Part shown: positions 52,801-61,848 of the stretch, in pieces
How the letters are laid out: every line of letters begins with the position of its first letter
Numbering within the stretch: the stretch's first letter is position 1
Assembly: GCA_902779055.1 (NCBI GenBank)
Contig: CACZAD010000007.1
Location: 62,001-126,000, forward strand
Length of the DNA stretch: 64,000 bases
Origin: Fibrobacter succinogenes
GTDB taxonomy: Bacteria > Fibrobacterota > Fibrobacteria > Fibrobacterales > Fibrobacteraceae
Direction: 5' to 3'
Notes under the pieces: model-generated
The model's input: only the letters and a program-made list of their open reading frames with translations
What the model was told of the DNA's origin: nothing
The model's database searches: none
Program-made: the position numbers and the translations under genes

Positions 52801-54083
52801 TGACCAGTAATCGTATTGCCTCTTTTGTCTTTGCTCTGTGTACTGCCTGCTTTGCCGAACCTGTGTTGATGGAAGGTATTGCGGCTGTCGTCGATGGCAA
52901 GCCGATTATGCGCTCGGAGTTCATGAACAACCTTTATAGGTTCCAGGAAACTCCCGAAGCGGCGAACATGACTGAACAGCAGCAGAAAGAAGCTGTTCTT
53001 GACCGCTTGATTGAAGAAAAGGTTTTGCTCAGCCGCATTGACCGTGACTCTATCGTCATCTCGGAATCCGAAGTGGACCAGCGTGTGACTTCGCACCTCC
53101 AGTCGATTGCCGCAAGCCAGAAGATCGATATGGCGACTCTTGAGAAGGCTGTGCGTGCGCAGCTGGGTCTTTCGATGATCCAGTATCGTGAACAGCTCGG
53201 TAAGCAGATCCGCAACCATATGGAAATTACCCGTGTGCGCCAGATGCATGTGGGCGCGATTCATCCGACCAAGAAAGAAGTGGACTTGTTCTACAAGGAT
53301 TACAAGGATTCTCTGCCGCGTCAGTTCAACTGTGTGCTGTTGAGCCATATCCAGATTCCGGTCAAGCCCGATTCCATGATCGTGGACTCCGTGAAGCGTG
53401 TCGCAGAAGCTTTGATCGATAGCTTGAACCTCGGCATCAAATTTGAACTTTTAGCCAAGAACCATTCGCAGGATACGGCTGCCGCAAAGGGTGGTGACCT
53501 CGGTTACTTTAAGCGCGGTCTTTTGGATCCGGCGTTTGAACAGGCCATCTCTCGCTTGAAGAACGGTCACTACGCTTCGACTCCGGTCAAGACGGATTTG
53601 GGTTGGCATATTGCCCGCGTGCTTGGCCGCAAAGAAGATGGTGTCCGCTCGGCTCAGATTCTTTTGCGCACGATTCCGACCGCCAAGGATACCGCTGCGG
53701 TGTTGGCTCTCGCAGATTCCCTCCGCAAGAATATCAAGTCGAAGGAACAGTTTGCCGCTGCTGCCAAGCAGTATAGCGAAGACAAGTCCAGCAATTTCCA
53801 GGGTGGTTTGCTTGGCTGGTTCCAGCGTAACGAAATGGAACCTGCTTATGTGGATCCGGTCGCAAATTTGCAAGTTGGCGAAATCTCTGAACCGGTTGTT
53901 ATTGATGGCGCTTATCACTTGTTCCGTTTGGATGATTCCCGCCAGGTGCGCGAACTCACGCTCGAAGAAGATTACGGCAAGATTGAAATGATGGCTGCCA
54001 CGCACTTGGAAAACGAAAAGCTCCAGAAGCTCATCCAGAAGTGGCGCAAGGAAGTTCTCGTCGAAATCAGAATGACGGAATAA
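52800..54083 (+). CDS. SurA-like periplasmic peptidyl-prolyl isomerase with two parvulin domains
   Basis: 427 aa. Signal peptide about residues 1-19; SurA-N domain (GIAAVVDGKPIMRSEFMNNL.. EEKVLLSRID); then two parvulin (PpiC) domains at about 175-270 (HSQDTAAAKGGDLGYFKRG) and 280-380 (YSEDKSSNFQGGLLGWFQRNEM). This is the SurA layout; it escorts unfolded barrel proteins to the BAM complex. Coupled to the preceding lipoprotein gene by one base; ftsE follows after 1 base. Confidence 0.9.
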   Translation: MTSNRIASFVFALCTACFAEPVLMEGIAAVVDGKPIMRSEFMNNLYRFQETPEAANMTEQQQKEAVLDRLIEEKVLLSRIDRDSIVISESEVDQRVTSHLQSIAASQKIDMATLEKAVRAQLGLSMIQYREQLGKQIRNHMEITRVRQMHVGAIHPTKKEVDLFYKDYKDSLPRQFNCVLLSHIQIPVKPDSMIVDSVKRVAEALIDSLNLGIKFELLAKNHSQDTAAAKGGDLGYFKRGLLDPAFEQAISRLKNGHYASTPVKTDLGWHIARVLGRKEDGVRSAQILLRTIPTAKDTAAVLALADSLRKNIKSKEQFAAAAKQYSEDKSSNFQGGLLGWFQRNEMEPAYVDPVANLQVGEISEPVVIDGAYHLFRLDDSRQVRELTLEEDYGKIEMMAATHLENEKLQKLIQKWRKEVLVEIRMTE

Positions 54084-54084
54084 T

Positions 54085-54774
54085 ATGATCCATTTTACCC
54101 ACGTCACGAAATCTTACGAAGCCAACTGGAAGGCGTTGAACAACGTCACCTTCCGCATCAACAAGGGCGAGTTTGTTTTCTTGACGGGGCATTCTGGTGC
54201 CGGTAAGTCTACGGTCTTGAAGCTCATTTATATGGATGAGCGTCCGGATGAACAGCGCGGTGGCCAGGTTATGGTCAAGTTTTCGGACAACGTCTTGTAC
54301 GATAGCAAGAATACTCCGGACGATAGGATCCAGGCGCTTCGCCGTAAGATGGGAATTATTTTCCAGGACTTTAAGCTGTTGCCGGACCGCAATGTTTTCG
54401 AGAATGTGGCGCTTGCGCTCCGTATTGTGGGCACTCCGAGCAACAAGATTAACGCGGCTGTCTTTGATGCGCTTGCGCTCGTGGGCATTAGCCAAAAGCG
54501 CTTTGCGATGCCTTATACGCTTTCGGGCGGTGAACAGCAGCGCGTAGCGATTGCCCGTGCGATGGTGCATAATCCGTACTTGCTTTTGGCTGACGAACCG
54601 ACCGGTAACTTGGATCCGAAAAACGCTGAAGAAGTGTTCTGCATTTTCAAGGAAATCAACGCCCGCGGAACGACCATCCTCATGGCAACGCATAACCCGG
54701 ACTTTTATCTGAACAGCCCGTTCCGTCGCCTCGAACTCAGCCACGGCGAACTCTTGAACAGAGATATACTGTAA
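54085..54774 (+). CDS. ftsE: Cell-division ATPase FtsE
   Basis: 229 aa. Walker [11 protein letters not shown]-loop [22 protein letters not shown] (the FtsE-typical 'DFKLL' segment), signature [14 protein letters not shown] and Walker [13 protein letters not shown]. FtsE with its membrane partner FtsX activates periplasmic amidases at division. FtsX should follow; instead the gene is followed by a terminator and the oppositely oriented parC. It lies 1 base after the PPIase gene, so it is probably in that operon. Confidence 0.9.
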   Translation: MIHFTHVTKSYEANWKALNNVTFRINKGEFVFLTGHSGAGKSTVLKLIYMDERPDEQRGGQVMVKFSDNVLYDSKNTPDDRIQALRRKMGIIFQDFKLLPDRNVFENVALALRIVGTPSNKINAAVFDALALVGISQKRFAMPYTLSGGEQQRVAIARAMVHNPYLLLADEPTGNLDPKNAEEVFCIFKEINARGTTILMATHNPDFYLNSPFRRLELSHGELLNRDIL

Positions 54775-54806
54775 AAAGAAATGCCCCGCTTTTTCGCGGG
54801 GCTTAA
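54774..54806 (-). terminator. Terminator between ftsE and parC
   Basis: GCCCCGC (54783-54789) and GCGGGGC (54796-54802) with a 6-base loop. On the minus strand TTTCTTTTT follows, so it serves parC well; on the plus strand the tail is only TTAATT, so it is weaker for ftsE. Confidence 0.8.
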
Positions 54807-54816
54807 TTCATTAAAC

Positions 54817-54876
54817 TCATCATTGCGAGCCCCTAGGTCACTGAACTCAGCCGAAGTGGGGGCGTGGCAATCTATC
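54817..54876. repeat. Dispersed element CATTGCGAGCCCC..GGGGGCGTGGCAATCTATC
   Basis: Imperfect long inverted repeat: ATTGCGAGCCCC and GGGGGCGTGGCAAT. It resembles the widespread TCATTGCGAG..GGCAATC interspersed repeats of many bacterial genomes. Lies directly after the parC stop. Confidence 0.6.
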
Positions 54877-54882
54877 ACAAGC

Positions 54883-57423
54883 TTAGAACAAGCTCGGATC
54901 TTCGCCGGAACCTTCGCTTTCACCGCTTCCGTCGCTAAACGGGTCTGCCGGCGAAATACGGCTCACTCGCTTGATCTTCTTGGCGGTGAACTTGCTGCCG
55001 AGAGCCTTGTAGCCCTTGACTTCCGCAATTTCCGTCAAGTCGAGTTCTTCCTTCTGGACTTCGCGACCGACCTGGTATTCCATCAGTTCGCGGGCGTCTT
55101 CTGTTGCAAAGAACTCGATGAGCTTCGTGTCCTTGTGGTCGGAAACAACGCTGAATTCCGTCGTCATGGGGCAGCCTTCAAGGTTGAAGCGCTTGACCAT
55201 GTAGTTGAAATTCGAGCCTTCGAAGTAGAGCACCGTAAAGACCTGTGCGGGGTCGTACTTGTGCAGGTACTTGATGTTCGAACCGACGAGAATCGGATCC
55301 GCCATGTTGTGGACGCGAGCGCTACCATCTTGCTTGATGATGAGCAACTTGTCGTTTTCGCCGAATTCACCGAGGCAATCGCCCTTCTTCTGCGTCGAGA
55401 CGATACCGCTCGGAGCATCGAAGTAAAGCACTCTTGCACCAAGTGTCGAAACGCCCTTGCGCAGCCTCTTGACCGTCTTGACCGGGTACTTCGAAACGAT
55501 ATTGCCGAGAGCGCCACGGCCCTTGACTTCGACTTCGCTAAAGTCCACTTCAAAGTTCAGCTTGATGCGCGGACGCGGCTTCAAGATGACTTCGACCACT
55601 TCGGCTTCGCCGTTCATGTTGCTCGACATGTAAAGGATCTTGCTACCGGGCTTGTTCTTGCCCATGTAGTAATCCTTGTCGCGAGTCACGCCGCCGACGT
55701 TGAAGCGCTTGATGTAAGCGTAACCGTCCTTGCCATCCTGGTGGATGACGTTATAGATATGGCGTTCGTCGTCCTTGTTGAACTTTTCGACGAGAATGAT
55801 GTCCTTACCGACAAAGTCCTTGTCGCTGACCTTCACGACCTTGAAGCTTCCGTCGGCCTTGAACACGATCAAGTCATCGTATTCCGACACGTCGAAGAGG
55901 TATTCTTCCTTCTTCATGCCCGTGCCCACAAAGCCTTCCTTGCGGTTCACGTAAAGCTTCTGGTTTGCAAGAGCCACGTGTACGGCGTTTACCTTACCGA
56001 ATTCGGCAATCTGCGTGCGGCGTTCCTTGCCTTCGCCGTACTTCTTCAAGATGTTCTTGAAGTGGTTCACGGCGTAATCGATAATGTGTTCCTGGTTGTA
56101 CTTGCAGGTCGCGATGCTTTCTTCGAGTTCCTTCAAAAGCTGGTCGGCCTTTTCGCGGTCGTAATGGCTTATACGGCGGATCGGAATTTCAATGAGCTTG
56201 CCGATTTCGTCGTCCGTAACGGTCTGGCGGTGCAGACGCTTGAGGTACGGCGTGAGGCCTTCGCGAACGAGGCGGATAATTTGTTCACGGTCCTTTGCCT
56301 TCTTGATGACCTCGTAGACTTCCTTCTCGATAAAGATTTTTTCGAGCGTGGTCATGTGCCACTTGTCTTCGAGGTGCTTGAGCTCGTTGGCGAGTTCCCA
56401 TTCCAAAAGCTTCACGGTGTGTTCCGTGTTGAGCTTCAAGATGTCCGAGACGCCCACAAATTTCGGGTGCTTGTCGATAATGACGCAAGTGCACGGAGAG
56501 AGCGACTTTTCGCAGTCCGTAAAGGCGTAGAGCGCATCGATGGCCACCTGCGGGTCCGTGCCCGGCTGCAAGTGCACGAGAATTTCGACCCCTTGGCTCG
56601 TGTTGTCATCCACGTGCTTGATCTTGATCTTGCCCTTGTCGTTAGCCTTCACGATGCTTTCGATGAGGCTCACCGTCGTGGTGCCGTATGGGATTTCGCG
56701 GATCGCGAGAGTCTTGTTGTCGACCTTTTCAATCTTCGCGCGGACCTTGACCTTGCCCCCGCGTTGACCGTCGTTGTAGTCCGTGACGTCGATAATGCCG
56801 CCCGTGAAAAAGTCCGGGTAAAGCGTAAACCTCTTGCCGCGCAGGCAGGCGATGCTTGCCTCGCAGAGCTCGCGGAAGTTGTGGGGGAGGATGGAAGTCG
56901 AGAGACCGACGGCGATACCATCGACGCCCTGAGCCAAAAGCAACGGGAACTTGACCGGGAGCGTGACCGGTTCTTCGCTACGGCCATCGTAACTCGGGAT
57001 CCATTCCGTCGTTTCGGGGTTGAACACGACATCGACAGCGAACGGCGTGAGGCGGCCTTCGATATAACGGGGTGCTGCAGCGCGGTCGCCCGTGTAGGGG
57101 TTGCCCCAGTTACCCTGGGTGTCGATGAGCAAATTCTTCTGACCGAGGCCCACAAGAGCATCGCCGATGGAGGCGTCACCATGCGGGTGGTAGGCCATTG
57201 TTCGACCGACGATCGTTGCCACCTTCTGGTAGCGTCCGTCGTGGTTTTCGAACATGGAATGCAAAATACGGCGCTGGACAGGCTTCAGGCCATCTTCAAA
57301 ATACGGGACCGCACGGTCCAAAATCACATAGCTGGCGTAATCGAGGAACCAGCCGTCATAAAGTCGTTCTAGGTGGTTGACGTTAGATAAACCTAGAGTT
57401 GTATCGGGTGTTTCTTGATTCAT
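54883..57423 (-). CDS. parC: DNA topoisomerase IV subunit A (ParC)
   Basis: 846 aa. The breakage-reunion domain has the catalytic tyrosine in DRAAAPRYIE and the GKS-type entry YHPHGDASIGDALVGLGQ, followed by the beta-pinwheel C-terminal domain. The sequence style (LIDTQGNWGNPYTGD) matches ParC of the Bacteroidota/Fibrobacterota side, and it pairs with parE at 21-22.9 kb. The C-terminus is acidic and Ser/Gly-rich. Could be labelled GyrA-like. The start has no clear ribosome-binding site. Confidence 0.87.
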   Translation of the reverse strand: MNQETPDTTLGLSNVNHLERLYDGWFLDYASYVILDRAVPYFEDGLKPVQRRILHSMFENHDGRYQKVATIVGRTMAYHPHGDASIGDALVGLGQKNLLIDTQGNWGNPYTGDRAAAPRYIEGRLTPFAVDVVFNPETTEWIPSYDGRSEEPVTLPVKFPLLLAQGVDGIAVGLSTSILPHNFRELCEASIACLRGKRFTLYPDFFTGGIIDVTDYNDGQRGGKVKVRAKIEKVDNKTLAIREIPYGTTTVSLIESIVKANDKGKIKIKHVDDNTSQGVEILVHLQPGTDPQVAIDALYAFTDCEKSLSPCTCVIIDKHPKFVGVSDILKLNTEHTVKLLEWELANELKHLEDKWHMTTLEKIFIEKEVYEVIKKAKDREQIIRLVREGLTPYLKRLHRQTVTDDEIGKLIEIPIRRISHYDREKADQLLKELEESIATCKYNQEHIIDYAVNHFKNILKKYGEGKERRTQIAEFGKVNAVHVALANQKLYVNRKEGFVGTGMKKEEYLFDVSEYDDLIVFKADGSFKVVKVSDKDFVGKDIILVEKFNKDDERHIYNVIHQDGKDGYAYIKRFNVGGVTRDKDYYMGKNKPGSKILYMSSNMNGEAEVVEVILKPRPRIKLNFEVDFSEVEVKGRGALGNIVSKYPVKTVKRLRKGVSTLGARVLYFDAPSGIVSTQKKGDCLGEFGENDKLLIIKQDGSARVHNMADPILVGSNIKYLHKYDPAQVFTVLYFEGSNFNYMVKRFNLEGCPMTTEFSVVSDHKDTKLIEFFATEDARELMEYQVGREVQKEELDLTEIAEVKGYKALGSKFTAKKIKRVSRISPADPFSDGSGESEGSGEDPSLF

Positions 57424-57511
57424 GGCTCGAAATGTAGTAAAAATATCCTGTCAGAAAAAATCGTACTGCTCATTAGGGCAAAAATAGAGCGCCGCTAAGA
57501 AAAGATGTTTT

Positions 57512-58234
57512 TTAGTACTTCTTTTTCGTGATGACACCGCCCTTTCTTTCGTAACTGTAAATTAATTCTCCGGAATCGGAATACTTTTTTCGTATTTCGA
57601 AGCGATCGACATCGTCTTCGAAATATTTTCGGGAGAATTCTTCGACAAGGATTCCTTGGGCGTTATGGCATTTGCTGGAAAATTCCTTGTTTTTGGGATC
57701 ACTGCGGCTTTCGCAGACGATAGAGGAATCGTTGTAGTTGGTGTAGTGGCTATAAACGATTCCGTCCTTGGTTTCTTCTTTTAGGGATCCGTTTTCGTAA
57801 TATTCCCGTTCGCTGGTGGCATCCTTTATGGATCTGATGTTTCCGTTGCTGTAGAAATGTTTTTGAACGGTCGTATCCTCGTAATACGTCATTTTCCCGT
57901 TCTCGTCAAATTGCTTTAACAGGTGCACATCGTATTTATGGCCAGCAAGGTAAATGCGGCGTTCTTCGATCAGTTGACCCTGTTTGTTGTAAAGTCTTTG
58001 ATCCCCTTCTTCGGCGTTCATAATGATTGTCTTTTGACGGCTTATGCTACCGTTTTTATTAAACTGGATTTTCACGTAGGAATGGGGACCTATAGAAATG
58101 ACTTTGCTTTTTAACATTCCATTTGGGTAGAATGAATACTTGGCTCCGTTCTGGGCAACATTCTGACTTTGTGCAAAGGCGATGCTGGCAGCTATCAAAA
58201 GGGTAAATGTAACGATGCGTTTTTTGATCTTCAT
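57512..58234 (-). CDS. Exported YwqK-repeat protein (240 aa)
   Basis: Signal peptide (TLLIAASIAFAQS), then several YwqK/MORN-like repeats of the form (Y/F)xxNGxL or YYENGSLKEE (PNGMLKSK, SNGNIRSI, YYENGSLKEE). Such repeats are named after a predicted antitoxin family, but no toxin lies here and function is unknown. GGGGAAA precedes the ATG. It overlaps the previous gene by one base (TAATG), so both are translated as a pair. Confidence 0.75.
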   Translation of the reverse strand: MKIKKRIVTFTLLIAASIAFAQSQNVAQNGAKYSFYPNGMLKSKVISIGPHSYVKIQFNKNGSISRQKTIIMNAEEGDQRLYNKQGQLIEERRIYLAGHKYDVHLLKQFDENGKMTYYEDTTVQKHFYSNGNIRSIKDATSEREYYENGSLKEETKDGIVYSHYTNYNDSSIVCESRSDPKNKEFSSKCHNAQGILVEEFSRKYFEDDVDRFEIRKKYSDSGELIYSYERKGGVITKKKY

Positions 58235-59322
58235 TATTTCCCCTTTGCTTTAGAGAACTTCTGGCATTCTTCGACGAGCTTGTTCTTGTCGTAGTATCTT
58301 TTGCAAGTCGATACTAATTCGGAATCCCAATCGAATTTGTGCGATATGAGCGTGTCTTTTTTTAGCGAATCAACGCTTTTGAGTACCCCTCCTGGGTGAA
58401 TTCTCTTGCAAAGATTTGCATCTTTTTCGCCGAATTTAATGGCATAACAAGAATCTTTTATGGTGGAATCCGGGTAGAATGACACTCTCAATTTTTCATG
58501 CCCAGGATTTTTCTTGTAGCCGTACGATTCCCATTCCTCTTGGCTCATATAAAGTTCGTACTTTGACAATGTCCCGTTTTCGAAAAAAGATTTGCTTTCG
58601 ATGGGGTTCTTGTTTTTTAAGATTCTATATGACGCTAGAATTCCTGAAGGGTAGTATCTGCGATATTCGCTGGTGGAATCTTTGATGGTATGTTCAGATT
58701 CGAGTTTCCCGTCTTCGAAATAATACTTGTATTGCCCAATGCTGTCGTGAATGGAATGGACTTGCCCGTTTTCGAAGTATCGAGTGGTGTTGAGCCTATT
58801 GTTCTCGCACCTTCTGGAAAATTCCGCTCTTGTTCCATTGCTGTAAAATAATTCTGTAGTGTAGTGGTTTCCGTTCTTGAAACTTTCTTTTTGGCTGATG
58901 GAACCGCTAGGAGTATAGGCGGTGAATTCTCCGTCTATTTCTTTGTTGATGGGCTTGTATTCTTTAAGGATGGCTCCCGATTCGTAGTAAAAAATAGAGT
59001 GGCTCGATTCATCGACAGTGGCCATCAATGCACCCGACGGATAGTAGTAGGTAAAATCTCCTTTCTGCTTTCCGTGATTGTAGACAACTTTACTTTCTAA
59101 TTTTCCGTCTTCATAAAATGTTTCGTCAAGACCGTGACGGATGCTGTCTTGCATTTCGATACGCTCCATGAGAGCGCCTGATGGGTAGTAAAGTCTTATG
59201 ACGTTTATGCCGTTTTCTTTTAGCGTTTCTTTGGCGACAGTGCCATTGGGGTATTTCTGTACACTAGTTTTTGTACAGGCGACAATGGCTATGGCGAGTG
59301 ATATGTAGATGATGAATTTCAA
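58234..59322 (-). CDS. YwqK-repeat lipoprotein (about 362 aa)
   Basis: TTG 59322 chosen: GGAG (59331-59334 on the plus strand as CTCC) is 8 bases upstream and the frame then begins with a signal peptide and lipobox (AIAIVAC, C16). The ATG at 59409 would bury the signal. The mature part has around ten YwqK-type repeats such as YYPSGALME, FYEDGKLES and YFENGQVHS. Probably surface-anchored. 76 bases downstream of the double-GH10 gene on the same strand, with no terminator between. Confidence 0.8.
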   Translation of the reverse strand: MKFIIYISLAIAIVACTKTSVQKYPNGTVAKETLKENGINVIRLYYPSGALMERIEMQDSIRHGLDETFYEDGKLESKVVYNHGKQKGDFTYYYPSGALMATVDESSHSIFYYESGAILKEYKPINKEIDGEFTAYTPSGSISQKESFKNGNHYTTELFYSNGTRAEFSRRCENNRLNTTRYFENGQVHSIHDSIGQYKYYFEDGKLESEHTIKDSTSEYRRYYPSGILASYRILKNKNPIESKSFFENGTLSKYELYMSQEEWESYGYKKNPGHEKLRVSFYPDSTIKDSCYAIKFGEKDANLCKRIHPGGVLKSVDSLKKDTLISHKFDWDSELVSTCKRYYDKNKLVEECQKFSKAKGK

Positions 59323-59382
59323 AGAACAAACTCCAATCTTGCTTTTAATATACAATTTAACAAGGTTGATATTTTGTTCTTT
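59321..59382 (-). promoter_or_regulatory. Inverted repeat spanning the start of the YwqK lipoprotein
   Basis: AAAGAACAAA (59321-59330) and TTTGTTCTTT (59373-59382) are perfect 10-base arms 42 bases apart. In mRNA the downstream arm covers the bases between the ribosome-binding site and the TTG start, so pairing could hide the start. Alternatively a protein-binding operator. TATATT read on the minus strand at 59347-59352 could also be an internal promoter. Confidence 0.35.
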
Positions 59383-59398
59383 ACTCGATATTTGCAAA

Positions 59399-61687
59399 TT
59401 ATCTCGCAACCCTCACGCTTTGCATCTTGCCGGTGGTGCGGCTCAGCAAGAAGTAGATTCCCGAGGATTTTACGGTGCTGGCGGACTTGAGCATTACAGC
59501 GGCATCGCTAAAGCTGTATGCCGTAAGTTTGCCCAAGCGTACGCCTTGCACGTCAAACACGTCGTAATTTTGCAGCGTGCTCTGCTCTAAGCGAATCTTG
59601 TTGCCGAATTTGCCGCCTCTATCGTCAATGGCTATCGGATTTTCTAAAGCGATTGAATCAAGCGAATCTAGCGGATGTCTCTCGATGCCCTTATCGTACC
59701 ACATGTTTTTGCTGTCGTAGAAGTGCTCGTTGAAGTATTCCTTGAGCCAAGTCATTGCAGGGCGGTCTACACCGTCCTTAATAAGTCCGGGATTCGATTC
59801 GTCGGCCCATACGCTTGCTCCGGTTTCGTAGAGGTATCCCCAAAGGTTGACGCCTGCAATGTATTCTGATTCCATAAAGAGCGGAATGTGTTCGGAGTAG
59901 CATGCTTTTTGGAGGCTGTCGTTGTTCGTGCCGACGCTATATTCAGTAATAAACAATGGGAGCTTTATTTTGTCGTAGATTTCCTGAATGCCACTTTGGA
60001 TTCGTTCGGTGCTAAAACATTGCGCTTCCGGGCCGGAGCCTTGGACGAGGGATGCGAAAATGATTTGGTACGCATCGACGGGTGCGCCCTGCTCCTGGAT
60101 TTTTTTGATAACTTCGGCGCCTTGATTGTTTTTCCAGCCGTAATCATCGTAGTCGTTCAAGGTTAGGATGGCTTTGGGCCAGCGCTTGCGAGCCATCTTG
60201 AACGCCGTGGCTATGAATTTGTAGTCACCATTGTCGCCACCGAGAGCTTCGATGATTTTATTGCCGCTCCCGAATCCAGAATGGTAGTGACCATAGCTGT
60301 CGCGGGAACCTCCGTTTACCACCTCGATCATGTAAGGTGCGGGGTAACGCATGGCAGCTTTGTCGAACCAGTTTTCAACGGCTTTCTTGGTTTCGTCTAT
60401 ATCAAGGTTGTAGAGCCAGCTGGGGGTATGGGTTCCCCAAAGCAAGCTACGGAAATTGAACTTTACATTGTTTTTTTGCGCCCAATAGTAGATACGGTCG
60501 CAGCCTGACCAATCGTACTCGCCACGCACTTTTTCAATAACGGTCCAAGTGCATGCGTTTTCGGGCGAAACCTGGTTCCAGTAGGTTTGAAAATCCTCGG
60601 GGATTTCTTGCTTGTCGGCAATCATGTTCCCGAAGAACTTGGTCGCTCCATCGGCAAGGCCACGGCCGTAACGGGCGTTCGGATTCTTGAAATATTCCTT
60701 GAGCCAGGTCAATGCCGGGCGTTCTACTCCGTCTTTGATAAGGCCGGAACAACCTTGTTCTAAACCGTTACAAGAAAGCCAAGTTTTGCCATAAATGTAT
60801 CCCCAAAGTGTTATGCCGGCAACATAATCCGTTTCCATCAGGATTGGGAGATGTTCTTGGTAGCACTTTTTTTGAAATTCATCGTCTATGGAACCGACAT
60901 CGTATTGAGTAATATATATGGGGAGTCCTGTCTGTTCGTGTGCTTCGTAAAGGGAGCGTTTGAGTAAGGATGTATTTAGGCAATAATAGCCTGTCCCTTG
61001 TGCGGTTGTTTCGTGGAACTGCATTCCGTAAGCATCAACTGGCGCCCCCTGGGCCTTTATTTTCTTGAGAAGGTCGATACCCTCTACTTTTTGCCATTGG
61101 ATGGTATTGTAATCGTTGTAAATCAGGATGGCTTCTGGCCAGCGTTCTCGTGCCATCTTGAATGCCGTCACTACAAATTCGTAGTTGCCGTTATCGCCGC
61201 CGAGAGCCTCAACCAGTTTGGAAGAGGTAAAACTGGAGTGATAGTTGTTGCCCGATTTGACAGCCTCATTGACCACTTCAATCATTTCGAGGTCGGGGTA
61301 ATGTTCTTTAACCGCATCAATCCAATCAGTCCAAGCCTTTTTTGTTTCGTCAATATCGAGTTTGATCAACCACTGCGGGTTTTGCGAACCCCACAAAAGT
61401 GTATGGAACGTGAAATGAGCGTTGTTTGCTTTGGCCCAGTTGTAGGCGAGGTCGCAACCCGTCCAGTCGTACTCACCACGCGTTTTTTCGACATGGCCCC
61501 AAACACATTCGTTCTCGGGGGTAATTTGGTTCCAGTAAGTTCCAAAGTCGTCAGGGATTTCGCCAAAGGTAGTGGTGTTGCCTAAAAATTTGGTAGCTCC
61601 ATCGGCCATGCCTACACCCGCAAAAGAAAATGTTGATGCGGCGAATGTAAAAGCTAGCACCTTAAATACGGTTGATTTTATACTCAT
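59399..61687 (-). CDS. Double GH10-domain secreted protein with broken active sites
   Basis: 762 aa. Signal peptide to about residue 23, two GH10-like domains (about 24-335 and 343-675) in tandem, and a C-terminal tail (YDVFDVQGVRLGK.. GIYFLLSRTTGKMQSVRVAR) resembling a T9SS-type/Fibrobacter basic terminal domain. Domain 1 keeps the acid/base Glu (VVNE, E141) but has Gln in place of the nucleophile (ITQYD, Q261). Domain 2 keeps the nucleophile (ITEYS, E582) but has Gly for the acid/base (VVNG, G459) and also lacks the usual active-site His (RSLLW, QIIFA). Likely xylan-binding rather than xylanase. AGGGGT precedes the ATG. Confidence 0.85.
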   Translation of the reverse strand: MSIKSTVFKVLAFTFAASTFSFAGVGMADGATKFLGNTTTFGEIPDDFGTYWNQITPENECVWGHVEKTRGEYDWTGCDLAYNWAKANNAHFTFHTLLWGSQNPQWLIKLDIDETKKAWTDWIDAVKEHYPDLEMIEVVNEAVKSGNNYHSSFTSSKLVEALGGDNGNYEFVVTAFKMARERWPEAILIYNDYNTIQWQKVEGIDLLKKIKAQGAPVDAYGMQFHETTAQGTGYYCLNTSLLKRSLYEAHEQTGLPIYITQYDVGSIDDEFQKKCYQEHLPILMETDYVAGITLWGYIYGKTWLSCNGLEQGCSGLIKDGVERPALTWLKEYFKNPNARYGRGLADGATKFFGNMIADKQEIPEDFQTYWNQVSPENACTWTVIEKVRGEYDWSGCDRIYYWAQKNNVKFNFRSLLWGTHTPSWLYNLDIDETKKAVENWFDKAAMRYPAPYMIEVVNGGSRDSYGHYHSGFGSGNKIIEALGGDNGDYKFIATAFKMARKRWPKAILTLNDYDDYGWKNNQGAEVIKKIQEQGAPVDAYQIIFASLVQGSGPEAQCFSTERIQSGIQEIYDKIKLPLFITEYSVGTNNDSLQKACYSEHIPLFMESEYIAGVNLWGYLYETGASVWADESNPGLIKDGVDRPAMTWLKEYFNEHFYDSKNMWYDKGIERHPLDSLDSIALENPIAIDDRGGKFGNKIRLEQSTLQNYDVFDVQGVRLGKLTAYSFSDAAVMLKSASTVKSSGIYFLLSRTTGKMQSVRVAR

Positions 61688-61776
61688 TGCGACCCCTGAT
61701 TTTTGATGGCTACAACACGTAATAATAAAACTACCTCGAAAACGTAGGAAAATTACTCTTATCTAGAAATCTTTCA

Positions 61777-61833
61777 TTGACAAAATATCTATTATTGCAT
61801 AAATCCACGTAAATATACATTGCTTTGTATACT
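61777..61833 (+). promoter_or_regulatory. Candidate promoter region for the FISUMP lipoprotein
   Basis: TTGACA at 61777-61782 has only a poor TAAATC at 17-base spacing; TATACT at 61828-61833 is a better -10 but has no -35. Both lie between divergent genes. Low certainty. Confidence 0.3.
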
Positions 61834-61848
61834 CAATTTAGGGATAAT

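Noticed and set aside
54781..57372. 863-residue open frame on the plus strand
   Set aside because: It is the exact antisense of parC, has biased composition and no ribosome-binding site.
57512..59322. Toxin-antitoxin pair
   Set aside because: YwqK repeats are named after an antitoxin prediction, but both proteins are exported and no toxin is present.
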